From contig JAFSLQ010000028.1 in the NCBI GenBank assembly GCA_017448355.1, forward strand, positions 1 to 51,048: 51,048 nucleotides of DNA. The letters run 5' to 3'. The translations under genes were made by a program, and so were the position numbers. Position 1 is the stretch's first letter. Each line of letters begins with the position of its first letter. Source of the DNA: Clostridia bacterium. Lineage in GTDB: Bacteria; Bacillota; Clostridia; Christensenellales; Borkfalkiaceae. Positions 34,701-41,598 of the stretch are shown piece by piece. Under the pieces are notes generated by a model. That model saw nothing but the letters and a program-made list of their open reading frames with translations, searched no databases and was not told the DNA's origin.

Positions 34701-37385
34701 TATAAAACGCTTTATCAAGACAGGGGGCATATTCTCCAAACGCTTTATGACGGTTTTTTATCCGCAACGGCGGTGGATAAGGAAAGATTCAGCGTTGAAA
34801 CTTACGGCGATACTTCGGAGTTTATAGAAGAATACTGTAAACGACAGAATGAAAACGAGTCAAGTGAAATCGAGCAAGCCGAGCCGCAGACTATTCGGGA
34901 TAAATTAAAACAAAATGTTCAGAAAGAATATAACGAATTTATCCACGAAGAAATGGAAAGAACGAAAGAGCAACTAATTCATACGGACAATTACAAGATA
35001 CGGTTTTTTAACGAATTAGTGGACTTTCTCGGTGAAAACATAGAAACCTGCGGTATTACGGACAGAGACGTTGAAGCGCTTTTAACCGAAGAAAATCACG
35101 TTTTGGATAGCCTTTACGATTACTACTTGGATAGCGAGTATAACAGTATCAACAACTATGAAGACACGAAAGAGTTTATAGAAAACTATAACGACCGCTA
35201 TCACGAAGATATGGTAGAAGACCGTTATGAATACGAGTGGACAAAGCCTGACGCGACAGTTGCGTATTTCGGTGAAGACGAGCGCGGAATCAGATATTAC
35301 CATTTTAAGTATGACGGATTAAGCCTGTATAAACTTTCAGATTTATCCGATAAAAGGGCAAATATGGTTATAGCGGCTAACTACCTTGCAATGCCAAAAG
35401 AAGACTTAAATGCGTTTAACATAACTTTCTTAAAGGTCGGCAGAGATATAACCGAAGAAGAGCTTGCGGATAAAGAACACGTTATAGAGAGTATGCAAAA
35501 TGCCGTAGAAAGGGTAAAACAGGCGAAGAAACAAGACTTAAAGGACAATATTGCCTGTAAAAACGCAATAGAAAAGGCTATTTCCGAAAACTTTGACGGA
35601 ATGCACTTGAAAAAAGGCTTTGAAAACGAAGTAATAGCCAAACACGGACTTTCACGAGTTAAATACGTCTTGTCAAACACTTTGCAACAAAAGGACGGCG
35701 ACGGCAGATTTTCTTCGGAAAATCGAGAGTGGGGATTTAAGACGGATATAGAAGAGCCGATTGAGCAAAGGTATTTATTTACAGTTGACTCGCACCCTGC
35801 GGTATTGAACGGGTTTATTGACCTGTTCCGCAAAAAAGAGAAGAGGTTTGAAGAAAGTATGCAGATTTATTTTACGAAACAAGCGGAAATGAACGCCGAC
35901 GGATCTACAAGTTATCAGGCGTATATCCTGAATGAAGATACGGGGATAATGTTCCCTGCGTTTACGGAAGACTTTGAGAGCAAGGAAGCGTTAGACGAAG
36001 CGTTTAATAATTTTGCTTACAGGAACGGTTTTGACTATTACGAGAAAAGTCCCGAAGAACTGTTTGAAATGAGCAACGAAATATTAAATAAAAAGGAGGG
36101 GCAGGAAATGCCACAAAATGAAACGAAGATCGATAAGTCGTTAAGTGGTGAGTTTTTAGAAAAAACGAAAGGTGGTTATATGGTCGTTAATATTACAAAA
36201 GACGATGACGACCGTAACATCGCAATAGTTTACCGACAAAAAACCGACGATTACGTCGTGGCGATTCATTATGATGCTAATGACGGGACTTGGGCGCAAG
36301 GTCTTTACGTTTCAACGTTTGAGCAAGCAGAAGAAATGCGAGCGAAACAGTACGGCGACAAGCCGAAAATTTATGAAAACAAGGAGTGGAAAAAAGAAAT
36401 GGCAGAAAACGAAAACACAGAGAACAAAAAGAAATGGATAAACGTGCTAACGTCGAGAGACGCATTTATAAAGAAATACGATAAATCATCGTTTATGCGT
36501 ATGCCGCTATCTGGCGATTATTCGGGTTATACATATTTCTTGTATAACGACAGGATAAAAAATGCCACGCAAATAGCGGATTTAGAGAGCGATTCGAGAG
36601 AACTTGCGTATTCTTTAAGGATAGGTGAAGACGAAACTATCCGTATAGAGAATAGGGAAACGGAAGATATGGTCGAACTCTCGGCGGAAGAATTTAACGA
36701 GGCAGTCGGCGGAACTACAAGTAAAGATTACGTCAGATATAACGATAAAGGCGAAAAACGATGGACGACTATGAGCGTTCCAAGCGTTGCAATGCGAGGC
36801 ACTTACGATAAATCGGCAGTTTTCATTATGCCGAACAATGCGGAATTTAAGGGGAGTTTTTATGTTCCCAACTCGTTTGTATCGGAAGACACGGACAGCG
36901 ACGAAGAAAGGTTAAGGATAGCCGTTCCCGACGATTTTACCTTTACGGTAAAGAACAAAGAAACGGAAGAAAGCGAAAAGTTGTCGGCGTATCAGTTGTT
37001 CAGGGCGATTAACGGCACGAAGGTATCGGATTATGAGCGTGAAAGAACAGAAAAACAGAGCGTAGAGTCACCAGAAAAAAAGGACGTTAAGCCACAAGAA
37101 AAAAAGAACGATAACGGTTGGAAATACGTTTCAGTTCCTAACGCCGCTTTTATTACTGAATATGAAAAGAGCGATATGTTCCGTATGCCGAAAGGTCAGT
37201 TTGAAAAGTATTGCTACTTTTTACCGCACGAACTATTAAGGTTTAACGAAGAAAAGGGTACGGTTGCCATAAGCCTGCCGGAAACATTTACGGTAACACT
37301 TAATAACAGGGGTGCAAAAAAGGAAGAAGAAAGAAAAATCGAGATGACTGCGGAAGATTTTGTGGCACAGGTTAAAGGCAAATAA
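25776..37385 (+). CDS. Giant polyvalent protein: MutS-I-like, N6-methylase, SNF2-type helicase, DUF3848/3849-like modules
   Basis: The 3869-residue frame encodes many modules. Residues about 42-130 resemble MutS domain I, including Gly-Asp-Phe-Tyr-Glu. An acidic linker and an unassigned region follow. About 755-1035 is an N6-adenine methylase (Glu-Pro-Ala-Met-Gly-Thr-Gly-Asn near 867, Asn-Val-Pro-Phe near 932). About 1525-2110 is an SNF2-type helicase with Gly-Ser-Gly-Lys-Thr near 1552, Asp-Glu-Ala-His near 1713 and Gln-Arg-Glu-Gly-Arg-Ile-Ile-Arg-Gln near 2052. Later come a second MutS-I-like half module (about 2385-2425), two DUF3848-like repeats, a DUF3849-like region, and three ~105-residue repeats from 3554 on. 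It probably protects, unwinds or processes incoming element DNA. The TTG start is doubtful; the true N-terminus is probably at 25135. Confidence 0.8.
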   Translation: MNKVVVIEDTEEENVSDEPVMPSRTEIAEEEIKPKENPKVRDHPLNPIYEQYMEMQEKYPNAVVLYRLGDFYEIFGDKAKTIGEELDLTITGRDFGLSERVPMVGFPYHVTDAYISKIVEKHSVLLLEPDAEPKYILSHDEAMAFNSEQEKSKRPALEPIEDEELNKELDELLSEREQESEEDDDEITEEDWAEAEEYLNNGETGTESEQEETVQPQKEKSIRERKKKQKPQLSFFDLIDGNAEGQKEETYEDRKEKFIKQILTGGSGVSQGKFRIVENYNSDPSAAEFANFLKNEYGTGGSYGGGIDKEHGSKGLSGKYTDNENPENNIDFFLNWNEVATRIADLIDAGEYFNAEEKEEYKQFLAERTGTVQERNKAIIDHIIREARDRDTRGYYRVWWSSLYAGYKYLSDHADEINEEIVKLDGISDSYFADDDFFVYGQALDKQNNFYESDLETLEHKHELLESAKSGYHGIRAQTYAEYMFLEGTTSTKNGNYVFYFKDFGEEESFVREHAEAIGKELCLSKGVKNLSIDDDCIDVNFDKDFCPHLREEYKGTGIKPTSQSEFNRFKGLSERNKSFFEGYSKRPVFHPTDSLWGDVQSCTEIASGIYSVSTASHGGIMIAEEIAKYLLTSEALKVGQVYDGYYCYEEDCDKNVALRELYDKGILTQDNKYFTESYVKVGDSESEYKPFKELSDEGKEQFFKEWSKTVDESLAYWNQEYWQAHENIVPVKTVPQIEKPIAENTDLNEIGFDQSELGGLKARFQANLEAIRLLNKLYAEDRLPTKTEQLVLAKYVGWGGLAKAFDEHDANWQKEYNELKNALNSEDYDKAKASVLNAHYTSKDVIQGIYGALARMGVKGNNRILEPAMGTGNFFGYMPKEIADGARLYGVELDTITGKLAQKLYPNANIQIKGFEQTSFSDNRFDIVVGNVPFGAYTVYDSDYAKQNFYIHDYFLAKSIDKLKPNGLMAVITSSGTMDKLNPSVRKYLAERAELLGAIRLPNTAFKQNAGTEVVADILFFRKREQQEYITPENTEWLGVGKTEQGYEINNYFINHPEMVLGTLAIETGMYGATDVTVKPDGRTISEALGQAIEQLPQDIYVNPEYAEEQKEEISVDYNVKPLCYKVENGRLYMRVGDEMVEQDIPKSPKDAFERITEMINLRNELRYVLDIQTEGCSDEKLQSEQRILNANYDRFVKRFGRLNSKTNANLFREDADSALLFACEDVSEDKTTISKADIFSKRTIRPYVQITSTDDCFEALQISRNERGNVDISYIEELTGKDYDTVLSELGNAVFRNPVSVNPDDMYSGFETSEEYLSGNVVKKLETAREYAKENPALYEKNVAALESVQPEPIPASDIGVRIGASWVDKRYYTQFLRELLNLPSYYSDAIELYYNRFDSSWRVDKKSYTNWCSQELVNEVYGTSRANAYRLFEDCLNLRDVKIYDRVENDDGSYKRVLNQAETIAAREKQNKIKEAFADWIFNDPDRRSELEEAYNSTFNQTVLPVYDGSYLRFPGMNPAIELKPHQKNAVHRMVSTGDNTLLHHVVGSGKTFTMFATGMKLRQYGLAKKIMCAVPNHLVEQWASQGRLLYPNAKILVATKEDLAKDKRKRFVSKVAMGDWDFIIIAQSSFAKIPISPERQIRKIQEEIQRIEETIENTWMEKGMPRGAVKNLEKIKKNREAQLKKLLDDDKKDNVLIFENLGVDYLFIDEAHYYKNKFLFTKMNNVAGISTTASQRASDLELKCEYINELHGGDKGVVFATGTPISNSMTEMYTMQSYLQKEKLQDVGITFFDNWAANFGETITSLEMAPSGQGYKAKTRFSKFTNLPELLTMYRSFADVQTQDMVKLDVPDVDRKVINLKPSDTVLSLADEIAERAERISQRSVPPEIDNMLKITSDGKKLALDPRCFDTASADENGSKLNECASRIFEIWENTTDFKGTQIVFCDLSTPKKAFEDYVYGKDFDVYNDLKYKLVEKGIPKEEIAFIHDPKTDEQKQDLFNKVNAGKVRVLIGSTEKCGAGTNVQERLVALHHLDTPYRPSDMQQREGRIIRQGNKNKQVQIYTYVTERTFDSYSYQILENKQKFISQIDRGDLTVREAEDIDERTLTYAEIKAITAANPKIKRKMEVDTEIARLRVLEGQYKKNLYALQDKVRKTYPEDIQRQTLYLERLRADIATVKARFNPDVFSVNVQGKTYTDKKEGSQALMDALMHNRSDTIVAEYGGLKISLDPITMIASERTVTLTGVGKYSMTIGESASGLITRLDNFLTDFPEREKRAEGKLEQLKSDLKVVEEQVTKPFEHKDKLAELVKEQAELNAELDLNRREEVVIDDEKEENIVESAEGDNYMGIPEQTVSKTRFKPRKRASGQISKTYNKVKSEEPDAYVFIKNGSNYEIYGEQAEELSERYKLPIIKDTVSGKETSVLSVESKALDRIIMDVVSNNNKVKIVEEMMEEKEESFIDENETEETQADILPDYSINQEEMFKYGYKQDDMLPLRKKTAKLLYEIGLPVKILNTINTDEAVPSVADIIHRKELNGIRKADWQEFINSDKGFDYLYARYFFSVSALKTLNEDMSYMDGMYVDGLSNAISEEKSALEEYLPDDKITVNEQMKPFVIPLLDYFVARFDDFPLNHYGWDKEGVYSAISSNISGESLSAMVKEQNEERKLGNFIDRKIDKLAWIINRTYSSGDIDDIVKDLKPYFENSEYDGGFKGEEFDRYYDEFAEEKIVPYLESQAEDKEMAAEPQWKYDYLLEGVNFDEPQKVKTYFAYLKEWFSEHSFIDNQFPVIWDEFFNNEMEDDALAEYFTELAETNQIDNYDQAREFIEKCNAIGVAEELLLACDIRDVEITLEDGQIVARNEGLEWKGKDFYEFLLHDVVEIDRYGKLLDGYGVDQGIVDDLIKYEKMFENPPKEIDYAKEVMESVEKEFDDFRDNLTKEPPLNVFHKNYEIHVKTELHDTINGGMEFDEDVYKTLYQDRGHILQTLYDGFLSATAVDKERFSVETYGDTSEFIEEYCKRQNENESSEIEQAEPQTIRDKLKQNVQKEYNEFIHEEMERTKEQLIHTDNYKIRFFNELVDFLGENIETCGITDRDVEALLTEENHVLDSLYDYYLDSEYNSINNYEDTKEFIENYNDRYHEDMVEDRYEYEWTKPDATVAYFGEDERGIRYYHFKYDGLSLYKLSDLSDKRANMVIAANYLAMPKEDLNAFNITFLKVGRDITEEELADKEHVIESMQNAVERVKQAKKQDLKDNIACKNAIEKAISENFDGMHLKKGFENEVIAKHGLSRVKYVLSNTLQQKDGDGRFSSENREWGFKTDIEEPIEQRYLFTVDSHPAVLNGFIDLFRKKEKRFEESMQIYFTKQAEMNADGSTSYQAYILNEDTGIMFPAFTEDFESKEALDEAFNNFAYRNGFDYYEKSPEELFEMSNEILNKKEGQEMPQNETKIDKSLSGEFLEKTKGGYMVVNITKDDDDRNIAIVYRQKTDDYVVAIHYDANDGTWAQGLYVSTFEQAEEMRAKQYGDKPKIYENKEWKKEMAENENTENKKKWINVLTSRDAFIKKYDKSSFMRMPLSGDYSGYTYFLYNDRIKNATQIADLESDSRELAYSLRIGEDETIRIENRETEDMVELSAEEFNEAVGGTTSKDYVRYNDKGEKRWTTMSVPSVAMRGTYDKSAVFIMPNNAEFKGSFYVPNSFVSEDTDSDEERLRIAVPDDFTFTVKNKETEESEKLSAYQLFRAINGTKVSDYERERTEKQSVESPEKKDVKPQEKKNDNGWKYVSVPNAAFITEYEKSDMFRMPKGQFEKYCYFLPHELLRFNEEKGTVAISLPETFTVTLNNRGAKKEEERKIEMTAEDFVAQVKGK
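36430..37385 (+). repeat. Three tandem ~105-residue protein repeats at the end of the giant gene
   Basis: Repeats start near 36435, 36760 and 37120. Each begins with a Trp-centred strand (Lys-Trp-Ile-Asn-Val, Arg-Trp-Thr-Thr-Met, Gly-Trp-Lys-Tyr-Val), continues with Tyr-(Asp/Glu)-Lys-Ser ... Met-Pro, a Tyr-Phe/Phe-Tyr strand, and a Phe-Thr-Val/Ile-Arg-Ile strand with Asn-(Arg/Lys), ending in an acidic helix (Ser/Thr-Ala-Glu-x-Phe). They are diverged copies of one domain with no function known to me. Confidence 0.75.
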
Positions 37386-37427
37386 ACGGAAGATTACGAG
37401 CAATACCAAAAGCCCAGCGAAACGAAA

Positions 37428-38366
37428 GTGGACAAGTTTTCCGCAAACGAAGAAAAACTCCGTGAGAACGTTCCGGAAGAAATGAAACAAAGACCTAATT
37501 GGGTAATTGTCAGGACAAAAGAAAACACAGACACGGGCAGGCTTGAAAAGTATCTTATAGACGTTCATACGGGCAAATTTGCTGAGAGCGACAATCCTGA
37601 AACGTGGACGGACTTTGAGACGGCTTGTAAATATGCAAAAGAAAACGGCGGGGTTTCGCTTGCTTATGCTTTGGACGGTAAAGACGGTATCTGTTGTATC
37701 GACCTTGACCATTGTATTGACGATCAGGGAAATCCGTCAGAAATAATAGCGGACTTAATAGACAAGACAAGAGGCAGTTTTGCCGAAAAGTCTGTAAGCG
37801 GTAAGGGTGTCCATATATTCGGTAAGACGAAAGGTATGGACGTAAGAGCTTTTTCAAAGGACGGCAAAAGTGAGTTCTATCAAAAATCGCACTTTATCAC
37901 TATGACGGGCGACGTTATGCTGAAAGCCGAGTTAAAAGATTTCGACTCTTTGCCCGTAAAAGATTACCTTTACGATAAGCACGAAAGGCGTGTGGAACTG
38001 AAAGGTAAAGGACAGGGCGTAGAAGGTCTTTCCCGTATGTCGGATAGGGACGTTGTGGATAAAGCAATATCGAGTAAAGGCGGTGATACTTTCAAAGCCT
38101 TATACAACGGACAAGATTTGCAGAATAACCACTCTAACTCGGATATGTCTTTAATGAACAGACTTGCGTTCTGGTGCAACGGCGATAAGGAACAAATGTT
38201 AAGAATATTTGCGACGAGCGGACTTTTCCGTGAAAGCAAGTCGCCAGATTACTACGAAGGCACGGCAATAAAGGCGATAAGGGACACTACAAACCGATTT
38301 CAACCCAAAGAACAAACGCCCGTAAACAAGTCTTTCAGCAACAACTCGGATAAAGGCGGTAAGTAA
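37428..38366 (+). CDS. Primase-polymerase (NrS-1/phage PrimPol type)
   Basis: The 312-residue protein opens with a PrimPol-like domain: Val-Pro-Glu-Glu-Met-Lys-Gln-Arg-Pro-Asn-Trp-Val, Cys-Ile-Asp-Leu-Asp-His-Cys near 91 (acidic metal-binding site), Ser-Gly-Lys-Gly-Val-His-Ile-Phe-Gly and His-Phe-Ile-Thr-Met-Thr-Gly. Residues about 195-290 match the helix-bundle domain seen behind such primases (Met-Ser-Asp-Arg-Asp-Val-Val, ending in a Leu-Arg-Ile-Phe helix). It would prime the complementary strand after transfer or replicate the element. There is no helicase part; the giant protein may supply that. The GTG start lacks a ribosome site, and the frame is open without a stop back to the giant gene's TAA at 37383, so a fusion broken by a stop is possible. 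Confidence 0.75.
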   Translation: MDKFSANEEKLRENVPEEMKQRPNWVIVRTKENTDTGRLEKYLIDVHTGKFAESDNPETWTDFETACKYAKENGGVSLAYALDGKDGICCIDLDHCIDDQGNPSEIIADLIDKTRGSFAEKSVSGKGVHIFGKTKGMDVRAFSKDGKSEFYQKSHFITMTGDVMLKAELKDFDSLPVKDYLYDKHERRVELKGKGQGVEGLSRMSDRDVVDKAISSKGGDTFKALYNGQDLQNNHSNSDMSLMNRLAFWCNGDKEQMLRIFATSGLFRESKSPDYYEGTAIKAIRDTTNRFQPKEQTPVNKSFSNNSDKGGK

Positions 38367-38371
38367 AAGTG

Positions 38372-38887
38372 ATGGCAGGACACGTTGTAAAGACAAAAGG
38401 TTTTGAGCGTAAATCCTGTTCTACCGATATTGTTTACACGCCGAAAGAAATTGCAAAAGCCATTATAGACAGTTTACCCATAAAAGACGGCGAAACCGTG
38501 CTTGATCCTTTTTACGGTAAAGGAGCGTTCTATGAACAATTCCCCGAAACCGTAAAAAAGGAGTGGTGCGAAATTGAAAAGGGTAAAGATTTTTTCGATT
38601 ATAACAAAAAGGTCGATTGGATAATTTCTAACCCGCCGTATTCGACGTTTAACGAAGTTGTAAAACATAGTTACGAGATAGCGGATAACGTAGTTTATCT
38701 TATGCCGCTGTGTAAAGCGTGTTCTTCGCTGAAACGGATAAAGATGATAAAAGAATACGGCGGTGTAAAAGAAATATATTACATCGGCGCAGGGCGGTGC
38801 GGTTTTCCGTTCGGATTTCCGTGCGCGGCGATTTGGGTAAAAAGGAACTATAAAGGCGAAACGAAAATAACGGAGTTAAGGGTATGA
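38372..38887 (+). CDS. DNA N6-adenine methyltransferase, small
   Basis: The protein of about 171 residues has Thr-Pro-Lys-Glu-Ile-Ala-Lys-Ala-Ile near the start, Val-Leu-Asp-Pro-Phe-Tyr-Gly-Lys-Gly-Ala-Phe as the SAM-binding motif I and Ile-Ile-Ser-Asn-Pro-Pro-Tyr-Ser as motif IV, which identifies adenine-N6 chemistry. It is short and has no clear target-recognition domain, as in phage-like orphan methylases. A GTG three bases upstream (38369) is an alternative start. It overlaps the next methylase gene by four bases. Confidence 0.8.
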   Translation: MAGHVVKTKGFERKSCSTDIVYTPKEIAKAIIDSLPIKDGETVLDPFYGKGAFYEQFPETVKKEWCEIEKGKDFFDYNKKVDWIISNPPYSTFNEVVKHSYEIADNVVYLMPLCKACSSLKRIKMIKEYGGVKEIYYIGAGRCGFPFGFPCAAIWVKRNYKGETKITELRV

Positions 38888-39846
38888 CGGAAGAAAACAA
38901 AATTATATGCGCGGACGCTATCATGGGGCTAAAATCCCTTGATAGCGGAAGCGTGGATATGTGTGTTACAAGTCCGCCGTATTACGGACTTCGGGATTAC
39001 GGCGTTGACGGGCAGATAGGGATAGAGCAAAGTCCCGAAGAATACATAGCGAGACTTACAGACGTTTTTAACGAAGTTAAAAGAGTGCTAAAAGACGACG
39101 GGACGTTATGGTTAAACATTTCCGACAGTTATGCAGGTAGCGGAAAAGGTCCTATGAGCATACAAGTGGCAGGAAACGGAAAGAACAGCAAACTTTATAG
39201 AAAGGATAGCAAGATATATACCGTTCCAAAAACTTGGGCAAACATAAAGCCCAAAGATATGATAGGTATTCCGTGGATGCTTGCGTTTTCGTTAAGAGAA
39301 AGCGGTTGGTATTTAAGGTCGGATATAATCTGGCATAAGGCTAACTGTTTACCCGAAAGCGTAAAAGACAGACCGACGAAATGTTATGAGCATATATTCC
39401 TTTTGTCTAAACAGCCGAAATACTATTTCGATTACAAGGCGATACGAGAGCCGTTAAAACAAGTTTCGATAGAACGGTACAAACGCGGAAGATCGGATCA
39501 CACGAAATATACAGGGCAAAAGTTTCAGCAAAGGGGAATTGACTCGCAGCGGAAAGACTTTTCGGACTTTGACCAACAATTCAGGAGAAAGAGAGACGTT
39601 TGGCTCGTTAGCACGAATAACTATAAAGTCAATGAACATTTTGCTATGTTCCCCGAAAAACTTATAGAGCCGTGTGTATTAGCCGGTTGTAGAGTAGGCG
39701 GAATCGTTTTAGATCCGTTCTTCGGTAGCGGAACTACGGGTGCGGTCGCAAAGAGACTCGGCAGAACCTATATAGGGATAGACTTAAATCCGAGATTTTG
39801 CGAGTTAGCTCAGGAAAGGATAGATAAGGTAAAGGTGGAGTTATGA
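38884..39846 (+). CDS. DNA methyltransferase, beta-class (TSPPY motif)
   Basis: The 320-residue protein has motif IV first (Thr-Ser-Pro-Pro-Tyr-Tyr-Gly-Leu-Arg-Asp-Tyr near residue 29). The SAM motif comes late (Asp-Pro-Phe-Phe-Gly-Ser-Gly-Thr-Thr-Gly near 277), the order of beta-class enzymes. The central segment with Trp-His-Lys-Ala and the Lys/Arg-rich part (about 190-240) would be target recognition. The TSPPY form occurs in N4-cytosine and some N6-adenine methylases. No endonuclease partner is adjacent, so it probably acts as an orphan protective methylase. Confidence 0.85.
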   Translation: MTEENKIICADAIMGLKSLDSGSVDMCVTSPPYYGLRDYGVDGQIGIEQSPEEYIARLTDVFNEVKRVLKDDGTLWLNISDSYAGSGKGPMSIQVAGNGKNSKLYRKDSKIYTVPKTWANIKPKDMIGIPWMLAFSLRESGWYLRSDIIWHKANCLPESVKDRPTKCYEHIFLLSKQPKYYFDYKAIREPLKQVSIERYKRGRSDHTKYTGQKFQQRGIDSQRKDFSDFDQQFRRKRDVWLVSTNNYKVNEHFAMFPEKLIEPCVLAGCRVGGIVLDPFFGSGTTGAVAKRLGRTYIGIDLNPRFCELAQERIDKVKVEL

Positions 39847-40667
39847 CAGATTACATAAAACAAGGCGATTGTCTTGAACTTATGAAAGAGATACCGAGTG
39901 GCAGCGTGGACATGATACTTTGCGATTTGCCGTATGGTGTTACGAATAATAAGTGGGACAAGCAAGTAGATTTGAAGGCACTTTGGTTGGAGTATAAGCG
40001 GGTTATTAAAGATAACGGCGCAATAGTGCTATTTGCGAAAGAACCGTTTACAAGCAAACTCATAGTGAACAACATAAGGAGTTTTAAGCATAAGTGGATT
40101 TGGGACAAATCGGCATCAGGTAGTTTTAATCTTGCAAAAGTAATGCCGTTACAGATTACCGAAGACATTGTAGTCTTTTCAGGTGGCGGTGAAAAAGTAA
40201 ATTATTATCCGCAAATGAGAAAAGGCAAACTACGGAAAAAGGGTGGAAACAACACAGAGAACAAGGCTTGGAACGTAAGAATGAAAGCCGATTATGAGAA
40301 TTATAACGACTTGTATTATCCGACAAACGTTTTACATTTTAAGGGTATTCATAAAAACAGGTTGCACCCTTGTCAAAAACCGACAGAACTCTTGGAATAT
40401 CTGATTAAAAACTATACCAACGAGGGCGAAACAGTTTTAGATAACTGTATGGGTTGCGGTAGCACGATTGTTGCTTGTATAAATACAAATAGGCATTATA
40501 TAGGTTTTGAACTTGAAAAAGAATACTTTGATATAGCAAAAGAACGGATAGATAAGGTAAAGGCAGAGTTATGACAGACTACATAAAGCAAGGCGATTGT
40601 CTTGAACTTATGAAAGAAATACCGAGCGGCAGCGTGGATATGATACTTTGCGATTTACCTTACGGGG
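39818..40667 (+). repeat. Direct repeat of about 122 bp marking tandem methylase duplication
   Basis: Bases 39818-39939 are closely repeated at 40546-40667, 728 bp later. The repeated stretch covers the last codons of the preceding gene (Arg-Ile-Asp-Lys-Val-Lys), the ATGA overlap and the first ~33 codons of copies A and B. The repeat crosses a gene junction, so it records a tandem duplication or recombination event in which the middle sections then diverged or were replaced. Confidence 0.85.
39843..40574 (+). CDS. DNA methyltransferase, DLPY type, copy A
   Basis: The 243-residue protein starts Met-Thr-Asp-Tyr-Ile-Lys-Gln-Gly-Asp-Cys, has Cys-Asp-Leu-Pro-Tyr-Gly as motif IV (a D-x-P-Y form) and Leu-Asn/Asp-x-Cys-Met-Gly-Cys-Gly-Ser-Thr near the end as SAM motif. 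It resembles phage and prophage beta-class adenine methylases that modify without a restriction partner. It overlaps both neighbours by four bases. It shares its first ~33 residues almost unchanged with the following gene, while the middle, likely target-recognition, part differs. Confidence 0.83.
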   Translation: MTDYIKQGDCLELMKEIPSGSVDMILCDLPYGVTNNKWDKQVDLKALWLEYKRVIKDNGAIVLFAKEPFTSKLIVNNIRSFKHKWIWDKSASGSFNLAKVMPLQITEDIVVFSGGGEKVNYYPQMRKGKLRKKGGNNTENKAWNVRMKADYENYNDLYYPTNVLHFKGIHKNRLHPCQKPTELLEYLIKNYTNEGETVLDNCMGCGSTIVACINTNRHYIGFELEKEYFDIAKERIDKVKAEL

Positions 40668-41338
40668 CAACTCACAACAGTTGGGATAAGCGTATAGATT
40701 TAACGAAACTATGGTTGGAATATAAACGAATCATAAAAGACAACGGTGCTATATGTTTATTCGGACAAGGCAGGTTTTTCGCTGACTTAATAGACAGCAA
40801 CCGCGCTTGGTACAGGTACGATTACGTTTGGGATAAAGTTCTTACTACGGGTTTTCTAAATGCTAACAGGATACCGTTGCATAGACACGAGCAGATAGGA
40901 GTGTTTTACAAAAAACTGCCCAAATATAATCCGCAGTTTTTTACAGGTAAACCGCTTCACGGAAGGGGAACGGGCTATCTGAAAAAAGAAACGGTAAACC
41001 ATAATTACGGGAAATTTCATAATCTGACGGACAAGCGAAAAGGAACGACGGAAAAATATCCTACGACGATAGTGTCTTTTCCGAAAACGCATCCAAGCAA
41101 GAGTAATCACCCGACGGAAAAACCTATAAGTTTGTTAGAGTTCTTAATAAAGACCTACACAAACAAGGGCGACGTTGTGTTGGATAACGCTATGGGGTGC
41201 GGCAATACGATTATTGCCTGTATTAATACCGAACGGCATTATATCGGCTTTGAAATTGAAAGTAAATACTATGAGTTGGCAAAAGAAAGGACTGAAAAGG
41301 CAAAAAAGGCGGCTGATACAAGATGCACCAGCCGCTGA
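40571..41338 (+). CDS. DNA methyltransferase, DLPY type, copy B
   Basis: The 255-residue protein is a paralogue of the preceding methylase. It has the same N-terminus and motif IV (Asp-Leu-Pro-Tyr-Gly), then a different middle (Gly-Gln-Gly-Arg-Phe-Phe, Tyr-Val-Trp-Asp-Lys, His-Arg-His-Glu-Gln, Phe-Tyr-Lys-Lys-Leu-Pro) and the C-terminal Asn-Ala-Met-Gly-Cys-Gly-Asn-Thr SAM motif. The divergent middle implies a different target sequence from copy A. It is the last gene of the four-methylase run; a terminator-like hairpin follows about 180 bp later. Confidence 0.83.
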   Translation: MTDYIKQGDCLELMKEIPSGSVDMILCDLPYGATHNSWDKRIDLTKLWLEYKRIIKDNGAICLFGQGRFFADLIDSNRAWYRYDYVWDKVLTTGFLNANRIPLHRHEQIGVFYKKLPKYNPQFFTGKPLHGRGTGYLKKETVNHNYGKFHNLTDKRKGTTEKYPTTIVSFPKTHPSKSNHPTEKPISLLEFLIKTYTNKGDVVLDNAMGCGNTIIACINTERHYIGFEIESKYYELAKERTEKAKKAADTRCTSR

Positions 41339-41566
41339 AAATATTAGTCTTTTAAGCAACCTATTGGTATGACAAAAACACCGTCGTCACGTTTATATCC
41401 GTATTGTGTTCCTGTGATTATTAGTTTATTTTTATTAATTTGTGGCAATTAGTTTTACACATTTGTTGAAATGTAATTTTTACAGAAAACACAATATGAA
41501 AGAGTTTCAAAACAATGAGCGAGTTTTTTGGGAAAACACCTAAAAAATGAGGCTCTTTTAATTTTT
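41339..41566 (+). terminator. Gene-free stretch ending in a terminator-like hairpin
   Basis: The AT-rich gap after the methylase run shows no credible gene. At its end GAGC (41517-41520) pairs with GCTC (41552-41555), and a T6/A6 plus GGG/CCT helix forms inside after an asymmetric internal loop. A T-rich tail runs to 41566. It probably separates the methylase block from the ArdC block. Confidence 0.55.
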
Positions 41567-41598
41567 AACATTATTTATAAGAATATGGAGGAAAAGAA

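Noticed and set aside
38372-41338. Complete restriction-modification system
   Set aside because: Neighbouring genes were read for an endonuclease or specificity subunit and none was found; the methylases appear to be orphans.
41369-41452. 27-codon frame with a hydrophobic end in the gap after the methylases
   Set aside because: No ribosome site, no family recognised, and the sequence is AT-rich enough to give such a frame by chance.
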